Part shown: positions 26,895 through 38,978 of the stretch, in pieces
Layout of the letters: every line of letters starts with the position of its first letter
Numbering within the stretch: position 1 is the first letter of the stretch
Assembly: GCA_963966185.1 (NCBI GenBank)
Contig: CAWZYM010000272.1
Span: 62,001-126,000 of the forward strand
From: Rhabditoides inermis
Taxonomy: Eukaryota > Nematoda > Chromadorea > Rhabditida > Rhabditidae
Length of the DNA: 64,000 nucleotides
Direction: 5' to 3'
The notes under the pieces: model-generated
Database searches by the model: none
Told to the model about the DNA's origin: nothing
Seen by the model: the letters and a program-made list of their open reading frames with translations, nothing else
Made by a program: the position numbers and the translations under genes

Positions 26895-27510
26895 TGCTCC
26901 TGCAACGGATGCCATGATGTCGCGAACAGGTTACTCGAACAAAACAACTTCAATATAACGAGGTTTGGAAGTGGTGATGTGAGTGAATCTCGGCGCGGCG
27001 CCACGCACTGATCCCCGCGGGTGATGAGAGCGCATATCAGGAAGGTCGTAAACCGTCCATACCATCGTAAAAGTGCTGAAACCACCGCGGCGACAACTCG
27101 ACTAGCACTTGAGCTGCACTTTCACAGAGCTTCGATTTGATGCGTGAACTCAACCTCGAAAGGCATGATCTTCGTTAGAGTTTTCTGATACTGCAGTGTT
27201 TCATCCGCCAGTACTACTCGATCCCTCAGCCTAGCACATCTCGAGATCACCACCAATAGGTGTGTCAAGATAAGGTGAGGCGCGCCACGCACCGGCCGAT
27301 AACACGCAACGAGATCATGTTAATAGTTTATCGAGAATCAATAAATGGAGACAGTTTAGAGAGCGTGCTGCTTCTCGCGATCCGCCACCTCACCGATGCG
27401 CGACATCAGCTCTGAAATTGTGATCGGAGACAACGACAGAGATGTTTGAAAGACAGTGGTCAGACGTTTTTGAGAAGACAGTTTAAAGGGGGTTTTAAAG
27501 CAACTGGCTG

Positions 27511-29369
27511 CTAGTCCACGAAGAAGAGTGACTGACTGTCGGAGACGTGCATGTCCTGTTGGATGGCGCGCAGCGGGTTCGCCGCCGGCGCGGCCACGTT
27601 GAAGTGGTTCGTCTGGCACTGCAGGTCGGGGCACATGTTGTTGAGCGAGAGCGCCACGCGCACACGCTCGCACTCCCACCATCCCACCTGCAATCAGTGC
27701 CTGATCGAGTTATTGTGACTGTTTTGACGTCTCCGAGTTTCGGTTCTGACTTAAGTGTGGTGTTCGTATAAGCAAAGGTTTCTCCAATAATGTCAACCCA
27801 CATCATTGCCGCAGTAGGTGGTGTAGGGCACTCGGGCGCAGGTGGTGAACTCGGCGGCGGCCAGGCACGTCTTCGACGGGTCCGCCTGCAACACGCTCAC
27901 TTTCCTCTGACTCGGACGAGTCGCGCGCACCTTGACGGCGGCGTTGTAGGAGTCGAGGCAGCCCTGGTAGTGCTTGTCGCCGCGCGCCTTCATCGACAGA
28001 ATGCAGTCCCAGTGCTGCGTCGTCTCTCAAAACACAACTATGCGAACAAAAAATGATACTTTTTGTTTGATCTTTTTTCACTTACGTAGGAGTCCGCCGT
28101 TGCACTGGAAGTCGAGCTCGTGGAAGATCTGCGTGTACATCTGCGCGTTGGCCAGCGACTGACCGGAGCGCACGAAACGCAGCCGCGACATGCAGCCCCT
28201 GCAAAATTTTTACCAATTCTATATATTGATTAGTCAGTGCTGTTGGTATATTTTTTACAGGTAGCAATGAATACCATACAAACACTTGATAAAAACGACT
28301 TTTGATAAAGTGTAATGGATATCCTATTGTTGCTTATTAAAAACAGTCATCAATTTTCAGGCCTATTACAGCGAAATGTTCATATTCCGTCGTTCCGCTA
28401 GTAGAACAGTTTTTTTCCGCGGTTATCGATAACTCTCTCGTCATTTTGTATCTTCACTTTTGCAGTTAATGAGTGATATGATATCTGATAAATGTCTCTG
28501 CGCTATTTCGCAGTAACCGAGATGCACATGTTGTGTTTGTGTACCTGTAGCTGTCTCCGAGGCACTGGTGCAGGTGGGTGCGCGCCTTGCAAACTTTCAG
28601 CATACCGTCCACGCCCTGAAAGTGGAGTGTGAACAACTGTGAAATCCGGCTCTCGCCGCGGGCTCTATACTACACGCGTGCCTGGTTGAAGTACTGCTGG
28701 ATGATGTAGACGAGCGTCTTGGGGTTGCTCCAGTCGGCGTGCGCGTTGTCGGAGATGTTGAGGAAGTGGTTGAAGCCATACTGCAACATTGTATTATGTA
28801 AACTTTTCACATTCACTCTGTCTTTTTCATACCACACCAAAAGTTCAGGCGTCGTAAAATTTTCGACATTTTCTCAACTCATCGAGATTTGTTTTACAAT
28901 GTCACGTTATTTTAATAAGCTACTTATCAAATGAATTTTTCTTTACTATTTTTGCTCTTAGCGTCCTGTTGGTAGAACATTTAGAAAAAAGTGTTTCTCA
29001 ATGGAATAACTGAGCGTTCGTATCGTCAGACTGGCATAATACCGACCTGGCACTGCGCGAGCTGCTTGTCGATGCAGACTGCGTCGTCTTCCATGGGGAT
29101 CCGCGAGATCACCTCCTCCGGCTGGTTCAGCGGGTTGATCAGCTGCACGCCCTCGGCAGCCACGCATGCCGCAACTGGAAAGTTGAATACTAACGATGAG
29201 TTTCCGAAACGGTTGAATGGGTTGAATGCGTTGGATGAACTTTTTCCAGCGTTCTTGTGGTTAGTTGTTTAAGCTAGGTCCAATATCAAGCATTGAATCA
29301 GATAGACTGAGATGCAACTCGAAAAAGTGTTCGAAACTCACGAGCGGCGAAGAGAAGTGTGCGCAGCAT
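27511..29369 (-). CDS. Secreted cysteine-rich protein, DUF19/T20D4.11-like (array gene 3)
   Basis: Eight exons: 29369-29342, 29174-29047, 28780-28682, 28615-28545, 28198-28086, 28025-27931, 27885-27802 and 27687-27511 (stop). They give about 264 residues in consistent phase. The signal peptide MLRTLLFAALAACVAA is split by the first intron. Cysteine motifs include CIDKQLAQCQ, HQCLGDSYRGCM, FQCNGG, WDCILSM, YQGCLDSYN and WWECERVRVAL, matching the block order of the two downstream paralogues (the QCLGDSY block is nearly identical to array gene 2). The third exon ends either at a GC donor (AACCAG|GCACGC) or two codons later at GTGTAG; both keep phase. The sixth exon uses a TTTTGAG acceptor rather than CAG. 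Function unknown, presumably extracellular. Confidence 0.8.
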
Positions 29370-30860
29370 GGTACCACTGACAGACGCTCGAAGAGAGTCT
29401 CCCTTTCCGATCCGGGCGCTTCGGTCCGTGGGAGCGGCGTCAGCCGTAAATTATCGCCTGGCTGATAAGACAAGTCGGCAGCCGCCGCTCCACGACTCGG
29501 AGGTGATTAGCATGGAGATAATGTGATTAGTGGATCACTCGGGGCGCGGTCGACCGCTGACACACGTGTCACTGACGGATGTTACACAGTATATACAGAA
29601 TGTGACAGGTTGTGTAGATCTGACAGTAGGTAAGTTTTATGAGTTTTCATGCAGCACATACAACAATTAGGTAGAGCAGCAAACAACAGTCAGCATACCT
29701 GATCCACATCGGGTCAAAGATAAGAAAAGTTTTGTGCAAACTACAGCTAGAACTCATTTCTTCATGCATCATGATATCTAAACAGAATTTGCTTTTTTTT
29801 CTTTTCATTGAATTTACGACGACTTTGAAATGACCCTACACACAATTAAACGTCAAAATTTAAAATTTAGTTGTATAATTTAAAATTGTGTTTTTTTTAA
29901 TTTTTAAACTTTCATGTTATGGAATTGCATCTTACAAATAATATATAATAAACTGGTAATAACAACTCATGCGATCAGAATCAGAAGGTACGCTACCTTT
30001 AAAAGAAAAGTATAGACTTGTTTTTAAATCGGAGTATTTTCAAAAAACATATTAACCTAACACATTTGCAATTCTTGTGAAAGAACGCCGTTTCTGCGTT
30101 ACTTTCGAAACTGCCACTGCCCTGGTGACGCAGCATCTAGCAGCGAACGCGTCACTCTCACTTATTATAGAAACGCTAATAAGTTTCCGTTAAAATGTGT
30201 AACTATCAGTCAGTGAGTCGTCGTTATATATTTCTTGATTGCAATACTTATTGAACAATCATTAATACTTTGAGTTGAAAAAATGAAATTTGTTGTCACC
30301 TAGTACACAAAATACAACGTGTTAACAATATCATCATCCCACCAACAGTTTGTGATAGTTAAACTAATACCATTATAAAAATTAAAACCGTTTTACTTCA
30401 AACTGTAATGAATCATTTATCAGGCAACACGTGAACAAACAATCAGGTAACAATTGGGGCATAACAGTACAGGTTAAAATAATACGCAAACAAATCAACA
30501 CATGATAACAACAAACAAATACTAGTATTCCACGAGCACATTCACTCAAAGACAACAGAAACGTGAACGCAGTCTATGCGGTTAATGTGACTAACATATG
30601 TAACATGCGGAGTGAGTGAACACACTTTTCACAATCATCACACACTTTCGCCTGTACCGGATAGATGTCTCCCACGCAGACACCACATCTCGTCATCGGT
30701 CCTCTGAACTCTTTCCAACTCCATTCTGCACATTCTCCATAGTCCCTCTGTCCTATTGCTCTCTCTTCTCTCCTGCTCCATCTTTTCGCGCCGCTTTATG
30801 CCGAGTGACTGAATATAAGTGACATAGTAATAATATGGAATAATAGGACACACATTTTTG
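29370..30860. other. AT-rich intergenic region
   Basis: After the array gene 3 start region (about 29370-29600), this stretch is low-GC with many T-runs and no convincing ORF, RNA gene or repeat boundary on either strand. It probably contains the array gene 3 promoter at its left end. Confidence 0.4.
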
Positions 30861-30862
30861 AA

Positions 30863-31110
30863 CTACTCCTTTGCAACCTTTTCAGCTGCAGTCGAACTCT
30901 CTTCAGGGATCCCGTCTGAGCGTCCATCTATATCGACAATGATGCACATCACTTTAGAGAAAACAAATAGTTTCACCATGCGTTCGAGGCGAGGTGTGGC
31001 TCCAGTGCGAGATGGTGGTAGTGCAGTACACGTACTGATTTCATCTCTCAGTGCTTTCATCTCTGCCTCCATGCGAAGAAGACGCGGACCTAATCGATCG
31101 GCCAAATTCA
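30863..31110 (-). CDS. Candidate terminal exon of an unrecognised gene
   Basis: On the minus strand a TTTTTATTTGCAG acceptor at about 31111-31123 is followed by an 80-codon open stretch ending in a stop near 30863. It begins NLADRLGPRLLRMEAEMKAL, a helix with coiled-coil character, and has a more hydrophobic middle (KLFVFSKVMCIIVDIDG). No matching upstream exon was found with confidence between 31130 and 34800, and the transposon at 31516-32334 may have broken the gene. It could be a chance open frame. Confidence 0.25.
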
Positions 31111-31515
31111 CTGCAAATAAAAACAATCAAGATTTTATGAATTACAAAATCTCACATTTTTCCTAATCCGAGTTCTCGGTCTTCTGTCCTTCCTGTGGTA
31201 GATCATATTCGGCAATCACGTCTTCACACTCCCGTCCCCACCCACTCGCCCGCCTGACCACTGTCACCTTCCGCTGTGACCTACATTAATACTGTTTCCT
31301 CATCTCTGTTAATTGAACTCACTTCTTGTTTGTGAGATACCTCTGACAACTGACTCGGATGGATTGTAGAAACAAAGGCACTGGGATTCGGACGTTCATA
31401 CAAACATGTCATAACACACATATGGACGCATACGGCAGTTCCTTGAACCGCAGACGGACACGAACATCTCCAGTCGTGCGGGAAGACACTGCAACCACGA
31501 CACGCGATCTGATAG

Positions 31516-32334
31516 GGCCTCGGCAGACTTATCGCCATCGCCGAATCGCCAAGCTTGGCGTTTTCGAATGTTAGCGATTTGCCGGCGATTCGGCGATTTG
31601 GTATCACCCGACGTAATACAGTCCAGGGAATATGTAGTTCCGCCACCACTCCGCTCGGCCGTCACGCATTTGAAAATTGCGTTTGAATGTGAATTCATTC
31701 GCGTGCTCTCGCATGTCTATCGATTTTTTGCCGTCTCGCACTCTGTTCACTCTGCGGTCTCTACTGGCGGCAACTGATTTGCCCACCCACTGTATCTACG
31801 TACAAGTGTTAACAATGTTTGTTATAATTCAAATCATAACAAACATGCATAGACTAACTCATTCGAACTCAGAAACATAAAGAATAAGATAGGGAATGCA
31901 CTTGCGCGCGCTGGTTTGTCTGAAATCGCCAAATCGTCGATGTCCAAATCGCCAGCCTCGGCGATTTTGGAATCGCCACAAATTATTTGGAATTTCAAAC
32001 TATCACCAAGACGGTGTTCATAGCGAATTATGTTCCGATATCTGATAAGAGTGAGTATATGTAAGAAACTTATGGAAACAAATATGAAATATGTCAAAAC
32101 ACGACCGTAATAGTCGTGGCGATTTTGGAATCGCTAATTTCAACTGAGCGATTTCAAAATCGCCAAACCGCCGGGTTTGGCGACTTCTTGGCGATTCGCC
32201 GGCGATTAGTATGCCACCTCAATGGCGATTTTGAAGTGATTTTAGAATCGCTGGCGACTTCAAAAAGTCGATATGTATGCTTCACTACAGCGCGTCGCTG
32301 GCGATTCGGCGATTGCGATGAGTCTGCCGAGGCC
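31516..32334. mobile_element. TIR element built of GGCGATT-type repeats
   Basis: The ends are inverted repeats of about 36 bp beginning GGCCTCGGCAGACT with three mismatches. The 819-bp interior is filled with degenerate direct and inverted copies of GGCGATT/AATCGCC (about 31555-31610, 31920-31980, 32115-32320), able to fold extensively. The left flank ends in ATAG and the right flank has ATAG one base after the end, a possible 4-bp duplication. Open frames inside (for example 32116-32475) are repeat translations. Confidence 0.55.
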
Positions 32335-32483
32335 AATAGGCTTTCGAATAAAACACGTACACAATCACACACCACACCAGCCGGTCGAGTGCATCCAATC
32401 GCTTCAATGTCGCATATCACTTTGCCAGTGCTCGATTCGTACTTGAGTCTCCCCGAAGCATTAGAAGTGATCTGAATGTCTCA

Positions 32484-32963
32484 ACTATCTTTCAAAAGTA
32501 TTTCCGTAAAACGTGTTGTTTGTGTTAACCTGATTCAAGAAAAGCGCATGGATATATTAATAATTTTGAAAAATCAAATCGTAAACACATGAACATGAAA
32601 ACTAACACAAAGTTGCCCTTTCAAACGAAAATAGAATAATTACACATAACATTCAGAATAATACGAGTGTTTTGTTTATTTAGTGTTTTTTTGCGGACAC
32701 GAAATATTCATTACATAAGTACGGTTTATCAATAAATTAATATGTTAATCGTGATGTTGTTTGACTCAATATTCAGGTGTAAAAATGTCAAAAAACATGG
32801 AATTATTCAACATTTTTCGTTTTGAAAGAGAAAGTTTGTGTTAGTTTTCATGTTCAGGTGTTTACGATTTGATTTTTCAAAAATTATTAATATATGCATG
32901 CGCTTTTCTTGAATCAGGTTAACACAAACAACACGTTTTACGGAAGTACTTTTAAAAGATAAT
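32484..32963. mobile_element. Palindromic TIR element, copy 1
   Basis: The left arm (CTATCTTTCAAAAGTA, GTTAACCTGATTCAAG, AAATCGTAAACAC, CATGAAAACTAACACAAA) is repeated as its reverse complement at about 32835-32963, making arms of about 140 bp around an AT-rich centre. The same ends and interior occur at 39236-39726, and the terminal 20 bases recur at 63298-63634. The right end is followed in copies 1 and 2 by the same 60 bp and then a kilobase pyrimidine array. Confidence 0.75.
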
Positions 32964-33078
32964 ATATGTCCTTTTGTTGAATTTCATAGAAATTTTCTCT
33001 CTCATCTTCATACATGTTCTTCACTCATTTATATCGTTCTCTCTTTCTCTCTCTCTCTCTCTCGTTCTCTCGTTCTCT

Positions 33079-34456
33079 CTTCTCTCCTTCTCTCCTTCTC
33101 TCCTTCTCTCCTTCTCTCCTTCTCTCCTTCTCTCCTTCTCTCCTTCTCTCCTTCTCTCCTTCTCTCCTTCTCTCCTTCTCTCCTTCTCTCCTTCTCTCCT
33201 TCTCTCCTTCTCTCCTTCTCTCCTTCTCTCCTTCTCTCCTTCTCTCCTTCTCTCCTTCTCTCCTTCTCTCCTTCTCTCCTTCTCTCCTTCTCTCCTTCTC
33301 TCCTTCTCTCCTTCTCTCCTTCTCTCCTTCTCTCCTTCTCTCCTTCTCTCCTTCTCTCCTTCTCTCCTTCTCTCCTTCTCTCCTTCTCTCCTTCTCTCCT
33401 TCTCTCCTTCTCTCCTTCTCTCCTTCTCTCCTTCTCTCCTTCTCTCCTTCTCTCCTTCTCTCCTTCTCTCCTTCTCTCCTTCTCTCCTTCTCTCCTTCTC
33501 TCCTTCTCTCCTTCTCTCCTTCTCTCCTTCTCTCCTTCTCTCCTTCTCTCCTTCTCTCCTTCTCTCCTTCTCTCCTTCTCTCCTTCTCTCCTTCTCTCCT
33601 TCTCTCCTTCTCTCCTTCTCTCCTTCTCTCCTTCTCTCCTTCTCTCCTTCTCTCCTTCTCTCCTTCTCTCCTTCTCTCCTTCTCTCCTTCTCTCCTTCTC
33701 TCCTTCTCTCCTTCTCTCCTTCTCTCCTTCTCTCCTTCTCTCCTTCTCTCCTTCTCTCCTTCTCTCCCTCTCTCCTTCTCTCCTTCTCTTCTTCTCTCCC
33801 TCTCTCCTTCTCTCCTTCTCTCCTTCTCTCCTTCTCTCCTTCTCTCCTTCTCTCCTTCTCTCCTTCTCTCCTTCTCTCCTTCTCTCCTTCTCTCCTTCTC
33901 TCCTTCTCTCCTTCTCTCCTTCTCTCCTTCTCTCCTTCTCTCCTTCTCTCCTTCTCTCCTTCTCTCCTTCTCTCCTTCTCTCCTTCTCTCCTTCTCTCCT
34001 TCTCTCCTTCTCTCCTTCTCTCCTTCTCTCCTTCTCTCCTTCTCTCCTTCTCTCCCTCTCTCCTTCTCTCCCTCTCTCCTTCTCTCCTTCTCTCCCTCTC
34101 TCCTTCTCTCCCTCTCTCCTTCTCTCCTTCTCTCCTTCTCTCCTTCTCTCCTTCTCTCCTTCTCTCCTTCTCTCCTTCTCTCCTTCTCTCCTTCTCTCCT
34201 TCTCTCCTTCTCTCCCTCTCTCCTTCTCTCCTTCTCTCCCTCTCTCCTTCTCTCCTTCTCTTCTTCTCTCCCTCTCTCCTTCTCTCCTTCTCTCCTTCTC
34301 TCCTTCTCTCCTTCTCTCCTTCTCTCCTTCTCTCCTTCTCTCCTTCTCTCCTTCTCTCCTTCTCTCCTTCTCTCCTTCTCTCCTTCTCTCCTTCTCTCCT
34401 TCTCTCCTTCTCTCCTTCTCTCCTTCTCTCCTTCTCTCCTTCTCTCCTTCTCTCCT
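33079..34456. repeat. Tandem array of the 8-bp unit TCTCCTTC
   Basis: About 170 head-to-tail copies of an 8-bp pyrimidine unit run for 1.38 kb with only scattered C/T variants, and end in a run of ten G. The variant block CTCTTCTTCTCTCCC occurs twice, at about 33786 and 34258 (472 bp apart, 59 units), showing a segmental duplication within the array. Long open frames in several frames on both strands are translations of the repeat and not genes. Confidence 0.95.
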
Positions 34457-34835
34457 TTGTGGGGGGGGGGTGACCTGTTGGCATTTGCTTGTAAGATATT
34501 AAGAATCGCAGGTGAGTATCTACGAAAAAAGAAGAGATCGTTGTTGACCATAAACCGTATTAGATCATTTAACTACGAATCATCACACAGATAGGTGTGT
34601 CAGAGAGAACTACACTCAATGTACTTTGCGCGAATCATGTTGTTCAGAAGACACGTTTTCTTATCACTGAATCACTGTTCATTTCTCAAGAGTTATGAAT
34701 GAGAAATTGTTTTACACAACAGCAAAACTGATAGACAAGCTCATATAAGAGACGTGATAAGCTGTGTTTTCTCCATTCTTTTCTTTTCGCAGTTTGATCG
34801 TGTGTATTGATTGGGTTTGGTTCTTTTTCTTCAGG

Positions 34836-37342
34836 ATGGATGAATGCTTGCCGATTCTTCCGAGTGAAGTCTGGGTGCACATCGCACAGTATCTGCCCAC
34901 ACAATCCATCGTTGTCCTGCAGAAGACGTGTCGATACTTCAACGATCTTATCACAGAAGGACACAAATGTCTACTAGGGATTAGTCCACATCTCTGTGGC
35001 GGAAGTAAGTTGTCATAAGTTGTCATTGTCGCCAAAATAGTAGGAAAGAGTATTTTACAACGTCGGAGCACTTTCTGGAGTTAACTTCGTTCAGAAATTT
35101 TCTAAATTTTTGTCCTTTGGACAGAGGAATACTGATAATATGATTATATATTACTTTATATATAGTATCATGTTTTAAGAACTTCTTTGAAATCTCAATC
35201 TCGTTGGACGGAAATGCGGAACATAGCCTGAAAAGGTAATGAACTGCAAATTTGTATAAAGACATAATGTGTTTCACCAGAATGCTCACAATCACTAAAG
35301 AGTTCATAAAAGTCCGTGTTCTTGACTACTGTTACTCTACAGGTGAGAATGATAATATTAATCTGCCAAGTAATGCAATATTGATCAACCTGCAATGAAG
35401 CCAAACTCCAAACAATCTGAAATACTATTTGGAACTTGAATGCTCATTCAAGGTATCAAAGAAGTTTACGCCTCGTTGTCGAAATTGGCAGACGAACATG
35501 CTACATTGACTCGTATTCTCAACTCTGTCGCAACAAAGATACTGTACCTATCAATCGAAGTCGTGAATTTCATTTTTTTTTGTAAAAAAGTGTTCATAAG
35601 TATATACATTCATATTTTGAGGACAACAGGAGTGCTACGTTCGACGAAATTGCCTGGATCGTCCGTTTCACAAAGGAACACAATCGCGAGCGCATCAGAC
35701 TGTCATTGTATGGCTGTGATTACGGTATACAAACTCAAGTGAGAAACATTTTAAATACTTTTTTTTAGAACATTTATGCGCGTTTCAAGACGCATCGTTT
35801 GCTGATCTTCGTATCTCTATGACATGCGACGAACCCATTCCACGTTTGTATACAGTTTTTCTAATACTGGCCTAACCACATTTTAGGTGATTTCTTCATG
35901 CACCCTAACGTGTGTTCTGTGAAGAACTTCTCGATAAATTTTTTTTAGCTTTCATGCTATCTCTGAGAAGAAGGTTGTTTAGTTTATAAAAAAACAGTGA
36001 AATTGTCCAAAATGTCAGAAAGAAGTAAAAGTTATAGAAATTTTGAAATAAAATCAGAATCAGAATCAGAATGTTTATCTCGAATCAAGTAGCACAGTAC
36101 AATTATGTAAATTACGGCAAGGTTACGGTAAAATACAGTAATGCAACGCCTACTGCGAGTCCCAATAACAAGGATTTCGGTAGTCCCGAGGATGCGTACG
36201 TGCTATTGGTGGTGCATGTCATCCCCTGCTTGCGGCTTCTGGGGAAGTTTCGATCTCGGCGGCGGTAGATCCGTGCTTCAACGATCGATCGCGAAGAGAC
36301 GTCTCCGAGAGTTTCATCGTCTTCGAGGATTCCTCTCCAGTCTCAATGCCGTAGATGTAGAGAGTAGCAAAAGCGAATACCAGTTCAGTTAGTGTCCTCC
36401 GCCGCACAGCATTGTTCAGGGGTCGGGGGAATAACAGGGGAAGGCACGCGACCGCACGCTGGCAGAGAAAAGAAAGGAATGAAATAAAATAAAAACTTTT
36501 TTAACGATTGTAATGTTGTAATAGTTGAATGAAATAGACATTTCAGGAGTACATTCCTGAATTCGATGACGAAACTTTGCGTCTCTACAGTAGTTTCGAT
36601 GTGCAAGGTATATCGAAAATAACGGCGCGCGGTTTGAATGCGATTTTCAAGGTATTAAAAATAGTCGGCATATACTTTTTTCAATATCAATGGTATCAAA
36701 CATAGAACTTTTTTTTATCACAACGTGCTCATTCACGTTACAGACATGATAAATGTCAAACAATGTTGTTATTTGCAGGAACTGAGAAGCGGAGCGAGAA
36801 CAAGGAAAAATCTCTTTTCGGCAGACTTGCATCTCAATAAAAACATCGTTGTATGTCACTACATGTTTTCAGTAAAAAAAAATACTTTCAGGATTTATTC
36901 GAGGACCTGAATGTGTCTCATATGATTCGAGAGAACGAAAACGAGTATTCATTTCGATTCCAAGCCGTTGACGAAAAGATCTACAAAGTGACCATCAGCA
37001 CATCTCGATTTCGACTTGCATTGTAAGTTGTGACGAATTACACTTATGCAAATCGTGTTGGTCCATCACTTACACTTGCGTGCTGATTTCATGTATAATT
37101 TCAGGACTGTACGTTGCTGTTCGGTTATGCCGAATTCGGATTCTGATAGTTTCCCGAAAGATGAAGAAGAGGAAGATACTGATGACGAAGATGAAGACGA
37201 CGATGATTCTACGGAGGAAGACGAGGAGAAGGAGGGCATTCCTACACTGATTGCTTCCTTCACTGACTTCATTGAAGAAATCGTCAGACTACAGCGGCAG
37301 TTCAACTACCGCCCATTCAACCTACTCGACCACTTTCCATAA
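34836..37342 (+). CDS. F-box protein
   Basis: The protein starts MDECLPILPSEVWVHIAQYL followed by SIVVLQKTCRYFNDLI, an F-box (about residues 5-45), the module that binds Skp1 in SCF ubiquitin ligases. Well supported exons: 34836-35004, 35622-35738, 36547-36651, 36779-36850, 36892-37022 and 37105-37342. Two less certain exons lie at about 35450-35560 (VYASLSKLADEHATLTRIL) and 35770-35920 (ADLRISMTCDEPIP). The last exon has an Asp/Glu run (EEEEDTDDEDEDDDD) and ends LLDHFP. No LRR, WD or FBA repeat is recognised, so the substrate-binding part is unassigned. A TTTTTCTTCAG acceptor sits one base before the ATG, consistent with trans-splicing. The exon at 35622 uses a TTTTGAG acceptor, and the intron before 36547 carries a retro-insertion. 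Confidence 0.75.
36055..36479 (-). mobile_element. Small retro-insertion with (CTGATT)n tail
   Basis: The 425-bp block is flanked by an 11-bp direct repeat, TGAAATAAAAT (36044-36054 and 36480-36490). On the minus strand it ends in GATAAACATTCTGATTCTGATT-type tandem units, the same style of tail as the LINE end at 20423 but with a different unit. A minus-strand open frame ending near 36219 contains NNAVRRRTLTELVFAFA, which may be coding remnant of the element or of a captured transcript. It lies in an intron of the F-box gene. Confidence 0.7.
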
Positions 37343-37409
37343 CTACCACGATGATTGTTACTATTGTGTTGTCGTCTCACAATCAAATGCATTTTTATCA
37401 TGACAGCTA

Positions 37410-38978
37410 TTACTTGACGTTGTACTTCTTCTTTGCGGCGGCCACTTTGTCGGGGTAGTACTTGGCAAGACGCACCACATTCGGCAGATAGGCCAGACCG
37501 CACTCGTACTCGCCCGGCTTGTTCGTCGTCCACCACTGCAACACAACATACGAGAGAAACAAGTGTTTGCAGGGTACATGTACACTGCGTTTTCATAATA
37601 CGTTCGGATAGCTGTTTTCACTTCGTGAACACAAAAGAAACAATGTGCTTGTGTGAGGTGCTCGTGTAATGTAATGTGCTTGTGACAGCGCGCATCACGA
37701 CTTCAGAACAAGTTTCTTGAGATTTCAAGTGAGTGTGGTGTGTTTGTGTGATGCCATTACCCATCATCCTTCAACGCTGTTGACTAACGTGCTTTGGTTA
37801 GATCTTTCAAAGTAGTTTCCGATCCAAAGATTTCGACGTTTTTTTTTGCTACGGAGAAGGGTTGGTCAAAGAAAGACTGAAACATCATAGCCCAGCAGTT
37901 TTCCAATGAAACTCTTGCCATTTTCGCAGTGCGAATGTAATGAATACAAACCTTGTCAGCTCGTTTCATTACCGCCGTGACGTACTCGATATTCATATAG
38001 GACGCAGTCATCTCGTACATCTTCTTCGACTTTTCCAACTCTGACTTGCCCGTCTTGGTCATGTTCTTGCACTTGTCCATCATCTGAAATGTTTTTGGGG
38101 GTACGTCGCCATGTGCAGAGATGTGATGTCATTCCGACTAGTTGTTACCATGACATAGCGCGAGTTGAGCTCCGGTGGAAAGAACTCGCCGGCGAACCCT
38201 CCCAGACAGTCGAGGGTATTGGTGTTGTACGGCTGCAAACACAACTCAAGTCAAAATGGCCGGCTGGCTATTCGGCATAGATTCGTTCACGTAGCGGTCA
38301 AACTCTACACAACCGTCTTTCTTTGTACGTGTAGGACTCAGTCATGTGTGAGCTCTGTCGTTGAAATTCTATTGTTCACGACGCACCTTGAGGCAGTTGT
38401 CGCCGTTGAGGAGCATGCCGGGCAGCTCGAGCAGCAGCTTCGTCGTGCCGCACGTCAGCGCCGTGCTCATCAGGGCTGCAGTCGTCAGAGGAGATCTTCT
38501 TGTTTTTTGTTTCCACTCACCGGATGAGATGTTCTTGATGGGCACCCCCTTGCAGATCTGCGCAGCCACCTGGTCCAGCAGCTTCACCACACTCTCGTTC
38601 GTCACCCTCAACAAGTTCGTAGAAGTGGCGTTCAGTGAAAACTGCTTAAGTAACACAATAAGTAACACAGTAAGCTTTTACTCCACAACTGAACATACTG
38701 GTGACTAATACCTATTTTATAATCGAATCAAAGCGGAGACGCCAGACTTGATAATAAATCAAAAAGTCGCTTCATAATACAATTTTTTATCGAAGATTTT
38801 AAGAAAGGAAAGTTTAGTCTGGCATCTACTCAAACAGCGCGTACCGGTCTTCTGCGAGCGCGAGCAGCAGGTTGCGCGTCTTCTGCACGACCTGCATCTT
38901 GTACGCGGGAATGGCGGCATAGGCGATGAAGCACGTGGCTAGCACGATGAACAACGGCGTGCGCACCGACCACGCCAT
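37410..38978 (-). CDS. Secreted protein of a nematode family not named here (paralogue A)
   Basis: Six exons in phase: 38978-38845, 38606-38522, 38475-38397, 38232-38149, 38083-37952 and 37535-37410 (stop). They encode about 210 residues with an N-terminal hydrophobic signal (TPLFIVLATCFIAYA). Shared landmarks with the gene at 46738-47982 are IPA(Y/F)K then (V)xKTRNLLL, an IC(K/E)-x-IxSG block, GMxxxGDxCLK, ELNSRYV, MxxKCxxM and KMYxMTASYxN. It has six or more cysteines and ends KKYNVK. Neither paralogue contains a domain I can name. The second exon begins after a TTGAG acceptor. Confidence 0.75.

Noticed and set aside
32974..34594. Four open frames of about 490-530 codons (SFSPSLLL or REGEKERR repeats)
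   Set aside because: Pure translations of the 8-bp satellite; no start context, splice signals or non-repeat sequence.
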